This document shows positions 28,529-29,525 of a stretch of DNA of 29,525 bases, piece by piece. Below the pieces are notes generated by a model. The model did no database searches and was not told where the DNA came from. It was given only the letters and a program-made list of their open reading frames with translations. Source of the stretch: DAOTXR01 sp034435375. Lineage in GTDB: Bacteria; Chloroflexota; Anaerolineae; Aggregatilineales; UBA3940. Made by a program: the position numbers and the translations under genes. Numbering within the stretch: position 1 is the stretch's first letter; every line of letters starts with the position of its first letter. The DNA lies in contig DAOTXR010000059.1 of the NCBI GenBank assembly GCA_034435375.1, positions 1-29,525 of the forward strand, in the 5' to 3' direction.

Positions 28529-29467
28529 CTATTGCTGCCTGCCCAGCAGCGCCCGCACGGCCAGCTCGGCGTCTGGATACTGGAAGGTGAACCCGGCTTC
28601 GAGCAGCCGTTGCGGCAGCACGCGCTGACCATCCAGCACCAACGTCGAAACTTCGCCCAGCGCCAGGCGCAGCGCGAAGGCAGGGGCGGGCACGAACGAC
28701 GGGCGGCCCATCACCCTGCCGACGATCTTGGCCAGCTCGCCGTTGGTCAGCGGATGGGGAGCGGTCAGGTTGTAGATGCCGCGCGCCTGCTCGTTTTCGA
28801 TCAGGAAGCGCATGGCCCGCACCTGGTCCTCGATGTGGATCCAGGAAAAGGGCTGTCTGCCGTTGCCCAGCGGCCCCCCTGCGAACAGCCGGAAGGGAAT
28901 CAACAGTCGGGGGAACGCGCCGCCCTCCATGCTGAGCACCGGGCCGGTGCGGGCGACTACACGCCGCACGCCCAGCGCCTCGACGGCCTCGGTGGCCTTC
29001 TCCCAGGCTACAACGACGCCTGCCAGGAAGCTGCTGCCCGCTGGGCTGGACTCGGTGAAGGGCGTGGCGTTGTCGCCAGGGCCATAGTAGTCGATGCCGG
29101 ACATCTGGAGAAGCATACGCGGCTTTTGGGAGGCTGCCCTGACGGCCTCGACGACGGCGTTGCCCGCCTCGATGCGGCTGTGAAGGATGCGTTGCTTGAG
29201 CGCAGGCGTCCAGCGCGGCGGCGGAAAGCCCTCCCCGCCGATGCTGTGGCCTGCCAGATTGACGATGGCGTCAGCGCCGTCGGCGAGCGGCCCCCAGCCG
29301 GCTGCCGTTTTCCCATCCCACGGCTCAACCTGCACACTGGCAGGCAGGCGTGTCCTGCGATCCTCCGGGCGGCGACTGAGGACGATCACCGCATGGCCAT
29401 CGGCGGCCAGGTTGGCGACCAGGGCGCGGCCAATCATGCCGCTTCCCCCTGTGATGATGATGCGCAT
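28529..29467 (-). CDS. TIGR01777-family NAD(P)-dependent epimerase (YfcH-like)
   Basis: A 312-residue extended SDR protein. The cofactor motif is GGSGMIGRAL (7-16), followed by LSRRP, and INLAG-type VNLAGHSI with GGEGF(P)PRWTP that marks the TIGR01777 group. SGIDYYG carries the active-site tyrosine region, and WIHIEDQVRAM and YNLTAPHPLTN follow as usual. The substrate is not established for this family. AAGGAGA lies just before the ATG at 29467. The gene heads the minus-strand cluster with the SRPBCC and Rieske genes. No clear promoter is visible in the 58 bases left before the window edge. Confidence 0.92.
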   Translation of the reverse strand: MRIIITGGSGMIGRALVANLAADGHAVIVLSRRPEDRRTRLPASVQVEPWDGKTAAGWGPLADGADAIVNLAGHSIGGEGFPPPRWTPALKQRILHSRIEAGNAVVEAVRAASQKPRMLLQMSGIDYYGPGDNATPFTESSPAGSSFLAGVVVAWEKATEAVEALGVRRVVARTGPVLSMEGGAFPRLLIPFRLFAGGPLGNGRQPFSWIHIEDQVRAMRFLIENEQARGIYNLTAPHPLTNGELAKIVGRVMGRPSFVPAPAFALRLALGEVSTLVLDGQRVLPQRLLEAGFTFQYPDAELAVRALLGRQQ

Positions 29468-29525
29468 GGCTGTCTCCTTACTAGACAAGGGGTGTAGGTC
29501 AACAAGCAAAGCGTAGCGGGCCCCC

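Noticed and set aside
28046..29497. Plus-strand open frame of 483 codons opposite the SRPBCC and epimerase genes
   Set aside because: Both minus-strand genes are certain from their motifs; the opposite frame has no recognisable feature.

Overview
This looks like a 29.5 kb piece of a GC-rich bacterial chromosome, most likely from the phylum Chloroflexota (Anaerolineae-like). That is an inference from content: a Ser/Thr kinase with an extracellular FxLYD-like region, Thr/Pro-rich protein tails, several pentapeptide-repeat proteins, a YfhO-type membrane protein and a kinase with a threonyl-tRNA-synthetase-like N-terminus. Gene starts often have GAGGG/GGAGG-type ribosome sites. Housekeeping genes (tRNA-fMet, hpt, a nucleoside kinase) are mixed with many short transcription units. 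I see no transposase, integrase, phage gene or CRISPR array.

Layout. 1-1575: tRNA-fMet with a clear promoter, then a membrane-anchored coiled-coil protein. 1806-4627 (minus): PLP-dependent threonine/serine dehydratase behind a large nucleoside kinase. 5054-5923: zinc-ribbon pentapeptide-repeat protein. 6029-6448: a self-contained unit made of an 11-bp-spaced TTAAC repeat array, a 77-residue protein and a strong terminator. 6745-8577: membrane-anchored DsbA-like thioredoxin and two tandem DinB-like proteins. 8757-10859: glycine-zipper membrane protein followed by a second pentapeptide protein. 10981-16122 (all minus): single-domain response regulator, ArsR-type regulator, two small unknown proteins, third pentapeptide protein and a HEAT-repeat protein. 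16621-18051: membrane histidine kinase. 18178-22879: YfhO-like protein, RmlC-type epimerase, flavin-reductase-like protein and a saccharopine-dehydrogenase-like oxidoreductase. 22929-24716 (minus): Ser/Thr kinase. 24952-25371: DCC-family protein. 25475-26020: hypoxanthine phosphoribosyltransferase. 26053-26502 (minus): zinc-ribbon/LexA-like HTH protein, divergent from an unknown soluble protein (26602-27483). 27599-29467 (minus): TIGR01777-type epimerase, SRPBCC protein and Rieske protein.

Themes. Many genes sense or transduce signals (histidine kinase, receiver, Ser/Thr kinase, ArsR, LexA-like HTH) or are repeat scaffolds (three pentapeptide proteins and one HEAT protein within about 11 kb). 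Two pentapeptide proteins share a C-terminal module of about 50 residues that is not made of pentapeptides. The intergenic regions are rich in inverted repeats.

The strongest leads are the Pho-box-like array in front of the 77-residue gene, the shared C-terminal module of the pentapeptide proteins, the glycine-zipper/pentapeptide gene pair, the consensus promoter with an 18-bp operator-like palindrome at 13562-13611, and several mutually exclusive hairpins. All functional assignments come from reading motifs by eye; no database search was possible.
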